64,000 bases of DNA from Salipiger bermudensis HTCC2601 (GTDB lineage: Bacteria; Pseudomonadota; Alphaproteobacteria; Rhodobacterales; Rhodobacteraceae): positions 128,501 through 192,500 of the forward strand of contig NZ_DS022279.1 of the NCBI RefSeq assembly GCF_000153725.1. The letters run 5' to 3'. The position numbers and the translations under genes were made by a program. The first letter of the stretch is position 1, and every line of letters begins with the position of its first letter. Below the pieces are notes generated by a model. It was given only the letters and a program-made list of their open reading frames with translations. It had not been told where the DNA came from and did not search any database. Below are positions 62,343-64,000 of this stretch, piece after piece.

Positions 62343-64000
<1,658 letters not shown>

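Overview
This is a GC-rich alphaproteobacterial window, most likely from the Rhodobacteraceae (roseobacter group). Three things point there: many TRAP and ABC solute transporters, a complete beta-hydroxyaspartate cycle cluster, and an rRNA operon ending 23S-5S-tRNA-fMet. Most genes form tightly overlapping catabolic operons with a divergent regulator. No function here was tested; calls rest on motifs, length, gene order and recalled family knowledge.

Layout. 1-5.6 kb: D-apiose breakdown (D-apiose dehydrogenase, D-apionolactonase, GntR regulator, divergent 3-oxo-isoapionate kinase, D-apionate oxidoisomerase). 5.8-15.4 kb: a Bcr/CflA exporter and a peptide-type ABC importer built around an amidase with an AtzG-like small partner, plus a LysR regulator. 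15.6-23.3 kb: a three-subunit molybdenum hydroxylase co-transcribed with a TRAP transporter and faced by a TetR regulator. 23.5-31.9 kb: a ten-gene minus-strand run (SDR, alpha/beta hydrolase, NIPSNAP protein, TRAP transporter, aspartate-dehydrogenase-like and 3-hydroxyacyl-CoA-dehydrogenase-like enzymes, cupin) followed upstream by its probable GntR regulator. An identical 12-bp operator-like site lies before both the cupin gene and the regulator.

32.5-50.7 kb is the metabolic centrepiece: urate catabolism (PuuD, 5-hydroxyisourate hydrolase, an allantoinase/OHCU-decarboxylase fusion, ureidoglycine aminohydrolase, ureidoglycolate lyase, two NCS2 and one NCS1 nucleobase permeases) interleaved with the beta-hydroxyaspartate cycle (BhcA, BhcB, BhcC, BhcD and the IclR-type BhcR). 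The purine route ends in glyoxylate and the cycle turns glyoxylate into oxaloacetate while keeping the nitrogen. Together they could take purine carbon into central metabolism; a GAPDH gene and a malic-enzyme fragment sit between the two sets.

50.9-61.9 kb is mobile and decayed DNA: fragments of IS5-, IS3- and IS30-type elements, a serine recombinase broken by four one-base losses, an intact IS256-family element, then an uncharacterised module ending in two overlapping tyrosine recombinases plus a large serine recombinase whose reading frame runs into tRNA-fMet. 61.9-64 kb (minus strand) holds tRNA-fMet, 5S rRNA and the 3' part of a 23S rRNA that leaves the window.
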